A DNA stretch of 64,000 nucleotides from Salinispirillum marinum (lineage in GTDB: Bacteria; Pseudomonadota; Gammaproteobacteria; Pseudomonadales; Natronospirillaceae). The notes beneath the pieces were generated by a model. That model did no database searches, was not told the origin of the DNA, and saw only the letters and a list, made by a program, of their open reading frames with translations. Below, piece by piece: positions 32,755 to 42,482 of this stretch. The stretch is from assembly GCF_042651565.1 (NCBI RefSeq), contig NZ_JBHSDF010000003.1, one strand, 5' to 3'. How positions within the stretch are numbered: position 1 is the stretch's first letter; each line of letters opens with the position of its first letter. The translations under genes and the position numbers were made by a program.

Positions 32755-34146
32755 CTACAAGCCGAAGCGGGCCAACTTCTCGTACAGGGTTGATTTGGAA
32801 ATGCCGAGGTATTTGGCGGTGCGTAGTCGGTTGTCGCCGCAGGTGGCCAGTGCTTCACGCAGAATCACCCGTTCGGCGCTGGCTAAACGCTCTTTCAGGG
32901 TGCCGCCGGTATCCACATCTTGGGCACGTGCTCCGGCAATATGTTCGGGCAGCGCAGGCAACGAAATCTTCCGTCCTTGGCTCATGTAAAACGTTGCTTC
33001 CAGCACGTTCTCCAATTCCCGAATATTGCCCGGCCAGCGGTATTCCAGTAAGGCGGTCAGCGCCTGTGCGGTCAATTTCGGCGTGCGCCGTCCAGTACGA
33101 CGAGCCAGACGGCTCAAGAAGTGGTCGGTTAAAGCGGGAATATCTTCCCGGCGTTCCCGCAGTGGCGGCAAATTGAGCGGCACGACATTGATGCGGTAGT
33201 AAAGGTCTTCGCGGAATTCACCCTTGGCAATCAGATCTTCTAATGGTTGGTGGGTGGCCGCCACCAAGCGTATGTTTACCGGAATCAGCCGGGTAGCGCC
33301 GACGGCTTCCACTTCACGGTCTTGCAGCACGCGCAGCAGTTTGGCTTGCATGGCCAGTGGCATGTCACCCACTTCATCTAAAAACAGCGTGCCATTGTTC
33401 GCCAATTGAAATTTACCGGGCTTGCCGCCTTTGCGCGCGCCGGTAAATGCTCCATCCTCGTAACCGAACAGTTCGGCTTCCAGCAGATTTTCGGGGATAG
33501 CGGCACAGTTCACCTTGATAAAGGGACCTTCAGCGCGCTCGGATAGTTGGTGGATGGCGTGGGCATAGAGTTCCTTACCGGTGCCGGATTCCCCGCGAAT
33601 TAGCACCGAAACATCCCCCGAGGCGACCTTTTTTACTTTCTCATTGAGCGCATAGATCGACGGACTGCGCCCTATGATGTCATTCAACCGGAAATGTGCG
33701 CCGCTGGTGGATACTTTGTCATCGTCCTGTTGTTGGCGATAGAAATCGCGCTCGGCGATTAAGGCGCGAATCTGACTGTTGATCTGCTTCCATTCGTGGG
33801 TGTCGTGAAACAAAACCGTACCCACAGCGCCGACGACCTTGCCGTCCACCATGATCGGGTAGCGATTGGCGATCATGTGGTTGCCGCGAATTTCTTGCAG
33901 CGACGTGCGTTCGGGCTTGCCAGTTTCAACCGCCAGGTGCATACGGGTGTTTTCGATCACATCGGTGACTTTTTTTCCGACCACATCATCTCGGTTAATG
34001 CCAATGAACTGGGCGTAAGGCCGGTTCATGAACAGGATGCGCGCCTGATCATCGACAATCACAATCCACTCTTCCATGGCATCGAAGGCGGCAGCGTAAC
34101 TCTCGCTGGATTGCGTCAGTTTAGACAATAAGGGTGAATGGGCCAT
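32755..34146 (-). CDS. Sigma-54-dependent activator with PAS sensor
   Basis: 463 residues. A PAS domain (about 16-120, IVIVDDQARILFMNRPYAQF) is followed by an AAA+ ATPase with Walker A GESGTGKE (about 185-192) and the sigma-54 contact loop GAFTGA (about 231-236). A C-terminal Fis-type helix-turn-helix follows (RTAKYLGISKSTLYEKLARF). It opens sigma-54 promoters in response to an intracellular signal sensed by PAS. GGAGG precedes the ATG. A 20-bp palindrome lies 30 bp upstream. Target genes are unknown; the hydrolase operon or the chemoreceptor are candidates. Confidence 0.88.
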   Translation of the reverse strand: MAHSPLLSKLTQSSESYAAAFDAMEEWIVIVDDQARILFMNRPYAQFIGINRDDVVGKKVTDVIENTRMHLAVETGKPERTSLQEIRGNHMIANRYPIMVDGKVVGAVGTVLFHDTHEWKQINSQIRALIAERDFYRQQQDDDKVSTSGAHFRLNDIIGRSPSIYALNEKVKKVASGDVSVLIRGESGTGKELYAHAIHQLSERAEGPFIKVNCAAIPENLLEAELFGYEDGAFTGARKGGKPGKFQLANNGTLFLDEVGDMPLAMQAKLLRVLQDREVEAVGATRLIPVNIRLVAATHQPLEDLIAKGEFREDLYYRINVVPLNLPPLRERREDIPALTDHFLSRLARRTGRRTPKLTAQALTALLEYRWPGNIRELENVLEATFYMSQGRKISLPALPEHIAGARAQDVDTGGTLKERLASAERVILREALATCGDNRLRTAKYLGISKSTLYEKLARFGL

Positions 34147-34175
34147 AAAACCTCCGAAACAGTGCGGGTATCATG

Positions 34176-34195
34176 CCAGTTTTCCGGAAAACTGG
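34176..34195. promoter_or_regulatory. 20-bp perfect palindrome upstream of the sigma-54 activator
   Basis: CCAGTTTTCC / GGAAAACTGG with dyad at 34185/34186. A related half-site (ATTTTCCGAAAG.TCGGATAG) lies at about 34252-34272. Likely operator or upstream activator site in the 302-bp gap shared by the activator and the chemoreceptor. Confidence 0.65.
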
Positions 34196-34448
34196 ATAGT
34201 GTCCTGAAGTTCGGACGGCATGCAGAGGCGATGTCTATTGAGCTGCGGTACTATTTTCCGAAAGGTCGGATAGATCGCCGCCCCTAACGGTGCTAAATGG
34301 ACGTAGCTCTAGGGTCAATATCCATTAAGTCATTGAAATATATAGATATTTATTCGTTGGCGTGAATTTTGATATGGCTTGGCTCACATGCGCGGCGACA
34401 TGGGTCGCCCATTACGTCACGTAACATGACAACAATAAAAAAGGCAGT

Positions 34449-36308
34449 ATGATGAAATGGCAATTGAACTTCCGGCAGAGCCTGTGGGCTTTGCTGGTAC
34501 TGGTCGTGTTGGGTATGGCTACCCTGATGACCATTGGTATCTTTGGTTTAGTACAACAAAATCGCGCCTTTGGGCAAGTCAGTACGACCGCCGATCAAGC
34601 TTTGGATTTGCTCGCGCTGGAGGCCGACATCGTGCAAATGGAACTGGCACGCCGGGATTTAACCAGTGCTGCGGAAGAAGACTTTCGGGCGCGCTTGGCC
34701 GCACTACCGCAGCGCATTGCCGACACGCTGCAAGGCATTACGATGGATACGCGTGCGGTGGCTGCCCTGGCAGATGACTTTGCCGTCGCCTTTGATCATA
34801 CCTTGACCTATCAAGTCGCTGTCGGCCTGTCACCGAACGAAGGGCAGCAGGGAGCGCTGGCGGCCAGTGCTGAAGCCTTGGCGTATGAGTTGGAAGGCCT
34901 GGGCGCTTTGGTCACACGTTTTAACGCTGTGCGTGCACAAGAAAAGGATTTTGTTATTGCGCTGTCGCCCTCCAACATAGAGCGTTGGCAGTCTGGCATT
35001 GCCGACTTTGCGGCCAATCTTGAACGCCTCGGTTTCAACGATGAATTCAGTAGCTATCTGCAAGACTATGCCGACGCCAGTGCCGCGCTGATAGAGGGGC
35101 GCCTGGCCCTCAACGCTGCCACCGCAGAATTAAATGCTGTGGGCAATGGTTTAATGGTTGAACTGGCGGAATTGGCCCGTCGGGTCACTGGCGAACAACT
35201 CCTACAAGCACAGGCGGATGCCCGCGCCCAGGTCAACGTGCAACGCGCCAGTATGATCTTTACGGGTGTGTTGGTGGCCACCTTGCTGGCGGGTGCCATT
35301 CTATGGCTCAGTCGCCGCTTACAATCACGTATTGCTGCGTTGCTGGCGTTTCTTGATGCGGTTGCATCCGGTGACTTGCGTGATCGATTGCCAACGCGTC
35401 AGGGCGATGACGAGCTGGGAGCCCTAGCCCAGGGCATCAACCACACCGTTGAAGCGCTATCGGGCTTGGTGGTGGGTTTGCAAGCCAGCAATCAGCAACT
35501 GCAAAGCATGGCAACGGTGATGGAGGAACATATCGGTGGTTTACGCAGCGCCGGCGATGCCTTGCATGAACGCAGCGACGCCTTGGCATCCGCGATGGAA
35601 GAAGTCAGTGCCACCACCGATCAGGTAGCCGCTTCGGCTGCGGTGGTGGATGAAGCCACCGAAGGTGCGGCACAGGCCGCGCATCAAGGGGGTCAGGTGA
35701 TCGGTCAAGCCATTGACGCCATGCAGGAAATTGCGGCCACGGTCGCGGTGATCGACCAACGGGCCGGTCACTTGGGTGAACATTCCGACAAAATTGGTTC
35801 GGTGTTGGAGTTGATCAATGGCATCGCGGAAAAAACCAGCTTATTGGCGTTGAACGCCGCCATTGAATCGGCACGTGTCGGCGAGGCCGGGCGTGGTTTT
35901 GCCGTGGTGGCCGATGAGGTGCGCACCCTGGCAGAGCAAACCGCAGGGGCGACCGGCGATATCGGGCAACGCATTCTGGGCATTCAGCGTGATACTCAAG
36001 CCACCATTGAGGCGGTTAAACAAGCCCGCAGTCAGGTGGAATTGGGTTCACAGTTGGGACAAGAAGCCTTAACCGCCGTGGAAGGCATTCGCACCACCAG
36101 TGCGGATTCATCGCAACGCATGGATGAAGTTCGGGTGGCGGTAGACGAGGTGGCGCGCACGACCAGCACCATGACGCAAGACATGGATCATATTGCGACA
36201 CTGGTCAGCGACCAGCAAGCCAAGGTGATGCAGTTGCTTGCCATCACCCATGACGTTAACACAGAGGCACAAAGTCTGGCCGCTGGTGTTAGCCAATTTA
36301 AGGTTTAA
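34449..36308 (+). CDS. Methyl-accepting chemotaxis protein
   Basis: 619 residues. TM1 at about 12-32, a periplasmic helical sensor of about 230 residues (length fits an HBM or related long helical domain), TM2 at about 273-293, a HAMP domain, and a cytoplasmic coiled coil with the hairpin tip EKTSLLALNAAIESARVGEA then GRGFAVVADEVRTLAEQT (about 459-497). It senses an external chemical and controls CheA. No other chemotaxis gene is nearby, so it is an orphan receptor. The ligand cannot be read. Confidence 0.9.
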   Translation: MMKWQLNFRQSLWALLVLVVLGMATLMTIGIFGLVQQNRAFGQVSTTADQALDLLALEADIVQMELARRDLTSAAEEDFRARLAALPQRIADTLQGITMDTRAVAALADDFAVAFDHTLTYQVAVGLSPNEGQQGALAASAEALAYELEGLGALVTRFNAVRAQEKDFVIALSPSNIERWQSGIADFAANLERLGFNDEFSSYLQDYADASAALIEGRLALNAATAELNAVGNGLMVELAELARRVTGEQLLQAQADARAQVNVQRASMIFTGVLVATLLAGAILWLSRRLQSRIAALLAFLDAVASGDLRDRLPTRQGDDELGALAQGINHTVEALSGLVVGLQASNQQLQSMATVMEEHIGGLRSAGDALHERSDALASAMEEVSATTDQVAASAAVVDEATEGAAQAAHQGGQVIGQAIDAMQEIAATVAVIDQRAGHLGEHSDKIGSVLELINGIAEKTSLLALNAAIESARVGEAGRGFAVVADEVRTLAEQTAGATGDIGQRILGIQRDTQATIEAVKQARSQVELGSQLGQEALTAVEGIRTTSADSSQRMDEVRVAVDEVARTTSTMTQDMDHIATLVSDQQAKVMQLLAITHDVNTEAQSLAAGVSQFKV

Positions 36309-36464
36309 ATTTGACCCCTTAGGCAGCTTTGGTGCGGCGTTGACGGATGATTTATGCGCCGCTCGCATGACTCTTTAAAGCCGATTTCACATAGACATAG
36401 CGCCCCAATTCCCATAAAATTCACCAAATTTGCCTGTGGGGTCACAGGGCGAAAAAATGCAATC

Positions 36465-36497
36465 AAGCGAGGTGAGCTTCCGGTTCATCTCGCTTTT
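36465..36497 (+). terminator. Rho-independent terminator
   Basis: AGCGAGGTGA paired with TCATCTCGCT (one G-T), then six T. It lies 157 bp after the chemoreceptor and 140 bp before carA. Confidence 0.75.
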
Positions 36498-36636
36498 TTA
36501 CAACCCTTAGTCAGACGATCCAAGCATATCGCTGCATGATGCTGAGAGATTGCCGAAAGTTGACGCTAATTGGGTTTCGTTCTTAAAGTTCCGCAGTGCA
36601 TAACGAGTTTTCAGTGACCGGGTGAGGACCTTAACT

Positions 36637-37767
36637 TTGACTATACCAGCCATACTTGCGCTCGCCGATGGGAGCGTGTTCCATGGCATCGGGATCGGCG
36701 CGGAAGGTGAAACCACAGGAGAAGTGGTGTTCAATACTTCCATGACCGGCTATCAGGAAATCCTGACAGACCCCTCCTATGCCGAGCAGATCGTTACCCT
36801 GACCTACCCACACATCGGCAATACGGGTGTGAATTCTGAAGATGAAGAGTGTGACACACTCTGGGCCAAAGGCCTGATCATCCGTGACCTCCCGCTGTTA
36901 GCCAGCAATTTCCGCAGTGAAGAAACCCTTTCGTCTTATATGCAGCGTCATAACATGGTGGCGATTGCGGATATCGACACGCGACGTCTCACCCGTATCC
37001 TGCGCGAAAAGGGCAGCCAGAACGGTTGCATCATGGCCGGTGCTGATGCGAGTGCGGAAGCAGCCATTGCGAAAGCGCAGGCTACGCCATCGTTAAAGGG
37101 TATGGACTTGGCGAAGGTGGTGAGTACGGCGAAATCTTACGATTGGCGCGGTGGTGTGTGGGCCTTGGGTGAAGGTCACCCGGAGTTGGCGGATGCCGAT
37201 TTACCGCACCATGTTGTCGCGTTCGACTATGGCGTGAAACGTAACATTCTGCGCATGTTGACCAGTCGCGGCTGTCGGGTAACGGTCGTCCCGGCACAAA
37301 CCCCGGCGAAAGATGTTTTAGCTCTCAAGCCAGATGGTGTATTTCTGTCCAACGGCCCCGGTGACCCAGAGCCGTGTGATTACGCGATTTCTGCCATTAA
37401 AGAGATTCTGGCAACCGACATTCCAGTGTTCGGCATTTGCTTGGGTCATCAGTTGTTGGCATTGGCCAGTGGCGCAAAGACCGAGAAGATGAAGTTCGGG
37501 CACCATGGGGCGAACCATCCGGTGCAGGATTTGGCGACCAAGAAGGTGATGATCACCAGTCAGAACCATGGTTTCGCGGTTGCGGAAGACAGTTTGCCAA
37601 GCAACCTTGAAGCCACGCATCGTTCGTTGTTCGACGGTTCGTTGCAGGGTATTCGCCGCACGGATAAGCAAGCGTTCAGCTTTCAGGGGCACCCTGAAGC
37701 CAGCCCAGGCCCGCAAGACGTTGCCGGCTTATTCGACCAGTTCGTCGAGATGATGGCAGCGCGTTGA
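36637..37767 (+). CDS. carA: Carbamoyl-phosphate synthase small (glutaminase) subunit
   Basis: 376 residues from a TTG start at 36637: AGGA lies 9 nt upstream, and the sequence then reads TIPAILALADGSVFHG like other pseudomonad CarA proteins, which also start at TTG. A GTG five codons earlier is the alternative. Class I amidotransferase triad: Cys in FGICLGHQ, His and Glu in QGHPEASPGP. It supplies ammonia to CarB for arginine and pyrimidine synthesis. dapB, the usual upstream neighbour, is absent. 435 bp of repeat-rich DNA separate it from carB. Confidence 0.94.
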   Translation: MTIPAILALADGSVFHGIGIGAEGETTGEVVFNTSMTGYQEILTDPSYAEQIVTLTYPHIGNTGVNSEDEECDTLWAKGLIIRDLPLLASNFRSEETLSSYMQRHNMVAIADIDTRRLTRILREKGSQNGCIMAGADASAEAAIAKAQATPSLKGMDLAKVVSTAKSYDWRGGVWALGEGHPELADADLPHHVVAFDYGVKRNILRMLTSRGCRVTVVPAQTPAKDVLALKPDGVFLSNGPGDPEPCDYAISAIKEILATDIPVFGICLGHQLLALASGAKTEKMKFGHHGANHPVQDLATKKVMITSQNHGFAVAEDSLPSNLEATHRSLFDGSLQGIRRTDKQAFSFQGHPEASPGPQDVAGLFDQFVEMMAAR

Positions 37768-38202
37768 TGCGCGTATGTAGCTCTTGCTGATGTGGATACC
37801 CACCGCCTTGCGCAGACACGCATAAACCGATTATCAAGCGCATCCTTGCGCTTGACCCTTCGGGCTCCCTGCGGTCGTGCAAATTCGTTCCTGACGAATT
37901 TGTCCCTGGGGGGTCGGCGGCCAGGCTAGGGTTTATCGCCCCTCTTAGGCCTGCCCCCGATTGATCAAAGCGTGTCGGTTGCTTTGAACTGGGTACGGGG
38001 TACAGCCGCAGGCAGTGCGGACCACTCAAAGCAGACCCTTTGCGGCAGGAAGCCGCAATGGAGCCCCATGGATGGGTTTATGCGTGTCTGCGGCGAGTGG
38101 TCCGTAATGTCGGCGGCGGCGGTGCAGCCAAGCGGGTACCGGCGAACGTACGAATTTGAACAGTACTGAATACATTTAGGCACCAAAAGAGAAACTTGAC
38201 TC
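37768..38202. repeat. 435-bp carA-carB spacer made of hairpin elements
   Basis: No gene. Left part (about 37813-37932): ATAAACC...GGTTTAT outer pair holding CAAGCGCA-TCCT-TGCGCTTG and AAATTCGT-TCCTG-ACGAATTT hairpins, a diverged or different element. Right part: hairpin element copy D (listed separately). The short ORFs across it follow the repeat and are not genes. Confidence 0.6.
38018..38104 (-). repeat. Intergenic hairpin element, copy D (inverted)
   Basis: Outer arms CGGACCACTC / GAGTGGTCCG pair perfectly and a second GCAGAC/GTCTGC pair lies just inside. On the minus strand the core reads GACACGCATAAACCCATCCA then TGGGGCTCC, and the mini-hairpin is TTGCGGC-TTCCT-GCCGCAA. Same architecture as copies A-C with different outer arms. 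Confidence 0.68.
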
Positions 38203-41200
38203 ATGCCGAAGAGAACAGACATACAAAGCATTTTGATCATTGGCGCTGGCCCGATTGTGATTGGGCAAGCCTGTGAATTCGACTATTCAGGCGCGCAAGC
38301 CTGTAAAGCCCTGCGGGAAGAAGGGTATCGAGTCATTCTCGTCAACTCCAACCCCGCGACGATTATGACCGACCCCAGCATGGCCGATGCGACCTATATT
38401 GAGCCCATCGTCTGGCAAGAAGTCGCTAAAATCATCGAAAAAGAGCGCCCAGACGCCGTATTGCCCACCATGGGTGGTCAGACCGCATTGAACTGCGCCC
38501 TCGACCTCGAACGTAATGGCGTGTTGGAAAAGTTTGGTGTCACCATGATCGGCGCCAACGCCGACACCATCGACAAAGCCGAAGACCGCTACCGCTTCGA
38601 CAAAGCCATGAAAGCCATCGGCCTCGAAACCCCGCGCTCTGGCATCGCGCACAGCATGGAAGAAGCCTGGGCTATACAAAAAGACCTCGGTTTCCCGACC
38701 ATCATTCGCCCCTCGTTCACCATGGGTGGTTCTGGCGGTGGTATTGCGTACAACAAAGAAGAATTTGAAGAGATCTGCCTGCGCGGACTCGACCTCTCGC
38801 CCACCAACGAACTTCTGATCGATGAAAGCCTGATCGGCTGGAAAGAGTATGAAATGGAAGTCGTGCGTGACAAAAATGACAACTGCATCATCATCTGCTC
38901 GATCGAAAACTTTGACGCCATGGGCGTGCACACCGGTGACTCCATCACCGTTGCCCCCGCGCAAACGTTGACCGACAAAGAATACCAAATCATGCGTAAC
39001 GCCTCCTTGGCAGTGTTGCGTGAGATCGGTGTCGAAACCGGCGGTTCCAACGTGCAGTTCGGTATCGACCCGAAAACGGGCCGTATGGTCATCATCGAAA
39101 TGAACCCACGGGTATCTCGCTCGTCAGCATTGGCATCGAAAGCAACGGGCTTCCCGATTGCCAAGGTTGCGGCCAAACTGGCCGTGGGTTACACCTTGGA
39201 TGAATTGAGCAACGAGATCACTGGCGGTTTAACGCCTGCCTCTTTCGAACCCTCCATTGATTACGTGGTCACTAAAATTCCACGTTTTGCTTTTGAGAAA
39301 TTCCCGCAAGCCAACGATCGCCTGACCACGCAGATGAAGTCGGTGGGTGAAGTGATGTCGATTGGCCGTAACTTCCAAGAATCTTTCCAAAAAGCCTTGC
39401 GTGGTTTGGAAGTGAGTTCGGCCGGTTTAGAGCCCATTGTCGACCTGAACGAAAACGGCGCCCGTGAAGCCATTGTGCGTGAGCTGAAAGAACCCGGCCC
39501 ACAACGCCCTTGGTATCTGGGTGATGCGTTCCGTTTGGGCATGAGCGTACAAGAAGTCTATGAACTGAGCGGCGTAGATCCGTGGTTCCTGATTCAACTG
39601 GAAGACCTGATTAAAGACGAAGCCAAAATTGCTGCCAGCAACCTGTCCACGCTGGATGCTTCAACCTTACGTGCCTACAAACGCAAAGGCTTTGCCGATG
39701 AACGTTTGGCTGCTTTGCTAGGCGTAAAAGAAAGCGAAGTGCGGGCACTGCGGCATCAACACGGCATTCGTCCGGTCTACAAGCGCGTGGACACCTGTGC
39801 GGCGGAGTTTGCCACCAGTACTGCCTATCTGTATTCCAGCTATGACGAAGAATGCGAGTCTAACCCCAGTGAGCGCGAGAAAATCATGGTCATCGGCGGT
39901 GGCCCGAACCGCATTGGTCAGGGTATCGAGTTCGACTACTGCTGCGTGCATGCTGCTTTAGCGATGCGCGACGAAGGTTACGAAACCATCATGGTGAACT
40001 GTAACCCGGAAACCGTTTCGACCGATTACGACACCTCCGACCGCCTGTATTTCGAGTCGGTGACATTGGAAGACGTATTGGAAATTGTCGACCTCGAAAA
40101 GCCGAAAGGTGTGATCGTGCAGTACGGCGGACAAACGCCACTGAAACTCGCGCGGGCACTGGCGGCGGCCGGTGTGCCCATCATTGGCACCTCACCGGAG
40201 GCAATCGACCGCGCGGAAGACCGTGAACGCTTCCAGCAGATGATTCAAAAGTTGAACCTGTTGCAGCCTGACAACGCCACGGTGCGCAGTGTCGAGCAAG
40301 CGGTCATCAAAGCCGCTGAAATCGGTTATCCGTTGGTGGTGCGCCCGAGCTATGTATTGGGTGGCCGGGCGATGGAAATCGTTTATGACGAAGAAGAGCT
40401 GCTGCGCTACATGCGCGATGCGGTGAAGGTATCGAACGACTCGCCCGTATTACTGGACCGCTTCCTGGACAGCGCCATTGAAGTCGATATCGACGCCGTA
40501 TGCGACGGCGAGCGTGTGGTGATTGGTGCCATTATGCAGCACATTGAACAAGCGGGCGTACACTCGGGTGACTCCGCCTGTTCGTTGCCACCGTTCTCGT
40601 TATCGGACGACATTCAAAATATGATTCGTGAGCAAGTTTCCGCGATGGCTCTCGAGTTGGGTGTTGTCGGTTTGATGAACGTGCAAATGGCATGGCAAGA
40701 TGGCCAACTGTACGTCATTGAAGTGAATCCGCGTGCATCACGCACCGTACCGTTCGTATCGAAAGCCATTGGTCGCTCGTTAGCCGATGTCGGCGCACGC
40801 GTGATGGCGGGTAAATCGTTGGTCGAGTTGGATTTCACCAAAGAACTGATTCCCGAATTCTTCTCCGTAAAAGAATGTGTATTGCCGTTCAACAAGTTCC
40901 CCGGCGTCGATCCTATTCTGAGCCCGGAAATGAAGTCGACCGGTGAGGTCATGGGCGTGGGTGACACCTTCGGCGAAGCCTTCGGTAAGGCAACTTTGGC
41001 AACCAATGTGCGCATTCCGCGTCAAGGCAATGTGATCATCAGCGTCAAAGAACGCGACAAGCCGAAAGCCGTTGAGTTGGCGCGTAAGCTGCAAACCTTG
41101 GGCTTTACGGTGTTTTCAACCAGTGGTACAGCCGCCTATTTGGCCGAGCGTGGCATCACGGTAAGCATCGTGAATAAGGTGAAAGAAGGCCGTCCACACA

Positions 41201-41424
41201 TGGTCGATATGATCAAGAACGATGAAGTTCAGTTCATCGTGAATTCCACAGAAGGCCGCCAAGCCATTGCCGACAGCGCCATGATTCGCCGCAGTGCCTT
41301 GTTGCATAAAGTGTATTACACCACTACCTTGGAAGGTGCGGTAGCGTCTGTGGCGGCCTTGGAATATCAGGCCGACAGCACCGTTCGTAAACTGCAAGAT
41401 TTACATAAGGAAGCCGTGCAATGA
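38203..41424 (+). CDS. carB: Carbamoyl-phosphate synthase large subunit
   Basis: 1073 residues, full length. Two homologous ATP-grasp halves (N-half starting SILIIGAGPIVIGQACEFDY, C-half IMVIGGGPNRIGQGIEFDYC) with an oligomerisation region between, and a C-terminal MGS-like allosteric domain (VFSTSGTAAYLAERGI). It makes carbamoyl phosphate from bicarbonate, two ATP and ammonia delivered by CarA. It overlaps greA by four bases (ATGA). Confidence 0.97.
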   Translation: MPKRTDIQSILIIGAGPIVIGQACEFDYSGAQACKALREEGYRVILVNSNPATIMTDPSMADATYIEPIVWQEVAKIIEKERPDAVLPTMGGQTALNCALDLERNGVLEKFGVTMIGANADTIDKAEDRYRFDKAMKAIGLETPRSGIAHSMEEAWAIQKDLGFPTIIRPSFTMGGSGGGIAYNKEEFEEICLRGLDLSPTNELLIDESLIGWKEYEMEVVRDKNDNCIIICSIENFDAMGVHTGDSITVAPAQTLTDKEYQIMRNASLAVLREIGVETGGSNVQFGIDPKTGRMVIIEMNPRVSRSSALASKATGFPIAKVAAKLAVGYTLDELSNEITGGLTPASFEPSIDYVVTKIPRFAFEKFPQANDRLTTQMKSVGEVMSIGRNFQESFQKALRGLEVSSAGLEPIVDLNENGAREAIVRELKEPGPQRPWYLGDAFRLGMSVQEVYELSGVDPWFLIQLEDLIKDEAKIAASNLSTLDASTLRAYKRKGFADERLAALLGVKESEVRALRHQHGIRPVYKRVDTCAAEFATSTAYLYSSYDEECESNPSEREKIMVIGGGPNRIGQGIEFDYCCVHAALAMRDEGYETIMVNCNPETVSTDYDTSDRLYFESVTLEDVLEIVDLEKPKGVIVQYGGQTPLKLARALAAAGVPIIGTSPEAIDRAEDRERFQQMIQKLNLLQPDNATVRSVEQAVIKAAEIGYPLVVRPSYVLGGRAMEIVYDEEELLRYMRDAVKVSNDSPVLLDRFLDSAIEVDIDAVCDGERVVIGAIMQHIEQAGVHSGDSACSLPPFSLSDDIQNMIREQVSAMALELGVVGLMNVQMAWQDGQLYVIEVNPRASRTVPFVSKAIGRSLADVGARVMAGKSLVELDFTKELIPEFFSVKECVLPFNKFPGVDPILSPEMKSTGEVMGVGDTFGEAFGKATLATNVRIPRQGNVIISVKERDKPKAVELARKLQTLGFTVFSTSGTAAYLAERGITVSIVNKVKEGRPHMVDMIKNDEVQFIVNSTEGRQAIADSAMIRRSALLHKVYYTTTLEGAVASVAALEYQADSTVRKLQDLHKEAVQ

Positions 41425-41900
41425 CGACACGTTATCCGATGACCGTCGAGGGCGAAAAAGCCCTCCAAGACGAGCTGAAACAACTGAAATCCATCGAGCG
41501 CCCGAAGGTGATCGCGGCCATTGCCGAAGCTCGTGAGCACGGCGATTTGAAAGAAAACGCCGAATACCACGCGGCGCGCGAGCAACAGGGTTTTATTGAA
41601 GGCCGCATTGCCGAAATCGAAGCCAAGCTGAGTGGCAGCCAAGTGATTGATGTGAAGGCATTGCCCAACACTGGAAAAGTGGTGTTTGGTACCACGGTGT
41701 CGTTGATCAATCTTGATACCGACGCACAAGTAACCTACCGCATCGTCGGTGAAGATGAAGCCAACGTGAAGGAAAATCGCATTTCCGTCACGTCTCCCAT
41801 TGCGCGTGCGCTGATCGGCAAAGAAGAAGGCGATGTGGTGAACGTCGTCACGCCGGGTGGTCAGGTCGAGTATGAAATCGAGAAGGTAGAACACCTGTGA
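41421..41900 (+). CDS. greA: Transcription elongation factor GreA
   Basis: 159 residues. An N-terminal antiparallel coiled coil with the acidic tip (AREHGDLKENAEYHAAREQQ) precedes a C-terminal FKBP-like domain (SVTSPIARALIGKEEGDVV). It enters the RNA polymerase secondary channel and restarts stalled complexes by transcript cleavage. carB-greA linkage is normal for pseudomonad-like genomes. Coupled on both sides. Confidence 0.96.
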   Translation: MTTRYPMTVEGEKALQDELKQLKSIERPKVIAAIAEAREHGDLKENAEYHAAREQQGFIEGRIAEIEAKLSGSQVIDVKALPNTGKVVFGTTVSLINLDTDAQVTYRIVGEDEANVKENRISVTSPIARALIGKEEGDVVNVVTPGGQVEYEIEKVEHL

Positions 41901-42259
41901 TGTTCACGCCCATTCGTCACCTCGGTGCACGGCTTATGTTCGTGTTCGCTGTGGGGGCGGTTTGGGCCATAGGCTATTTGGTTACCCCTTTTTTGCAGGA
42001 TACCTTAGCACCAGAAGAACTGGTGGCGTTGCGTAAAATCACCATGCTGTTGGCGCTGTTGTGTTTTGCCATTGTCCTGCTGGCCCGTGCGCAAGCGCTA
42101 CAGTGGACACCGTGGCAGGACACCGCTTTTCAGATTGGTGCAGCGGCCAGCGCCGTTGGCATTATGTATGTGGTGGTCGATAGCTCGGCCACGTCCTCAC
42201 CGATTCTCTACGGCATGGTGAGTTTGCTGTGCGTGGCTTGGGTGGCCTTCCAAAGCTAG
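41900..42259 (+). CDS. DUF4149-like small membrane protein
   Basis: 119 residues from the ATG at 41900, which overlaps the greA stop (TGATG); a GTG one codon earlier is also possible. Four hydrophobic segments (about 8-30, 47-65, 74-95, 98-117) with AVGAVWAIGYLVTPFLQDTL typical of DUF4149. The carB-greA-DUF4149 order is seen in Pseudomonas. Function unknown. Confidence 0.7.
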   Translation: MFTPIRHLGARLMFVFAVGAVWAIGYLVTPFLQDTLAPEELVALRKITMLLALLCFAIVLLARAQALQWTPWQDTAFQIGAAASAVGIMYVVVDSSATSSPILYGMVSLLCVAWVAFQS

Positions 42260-42278
42260 TTGTTTACTTCTCCCTCAT

Positions 42279-42353
42279 GGGGCTTTCGGGGTATGCCTCC
42301 GGCACTTCACGGCAGGCCGGAAGGCGCGCCTTGAGGCATACGCCCTGCGCCCC
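42279..42353. repeat. Long hairpin related to the intergenic element family (diverged)
   Basis: Outer arms GGGGC....GGGGTATGCCTC and GAGGCATACGCCC....GCCCC pair at about 16 of 21 positions. The ends resemble elements A-C (GGCATACGCC), but the conserved core is missing. Confidence 0.5.
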
Positions 42354-42482
42354 TGCATTACCCTTTCGTTAACGATCGAAAAAGCGTCGTACGTTTATAA
42401 AGGTCAGCCCTGCGTAAAACTGCACGCTTTTTTCTGCTGGTCGTCCAGAATTCCTCCAACAGCGTTTGCCAAGGAGAACGTC

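Noticed and set aside
37972..38169. Short ORF between carA and carB
   Set aside because: It lies across hairpin element D; its reading frame follows the repeat and has no ribosome site.
38287..38988. Antisense ORF of 233 codons over carB
   Set aside because: Shadow of a highly conserved gene; low-complexity VF/GD-rich product without any family resemblance.
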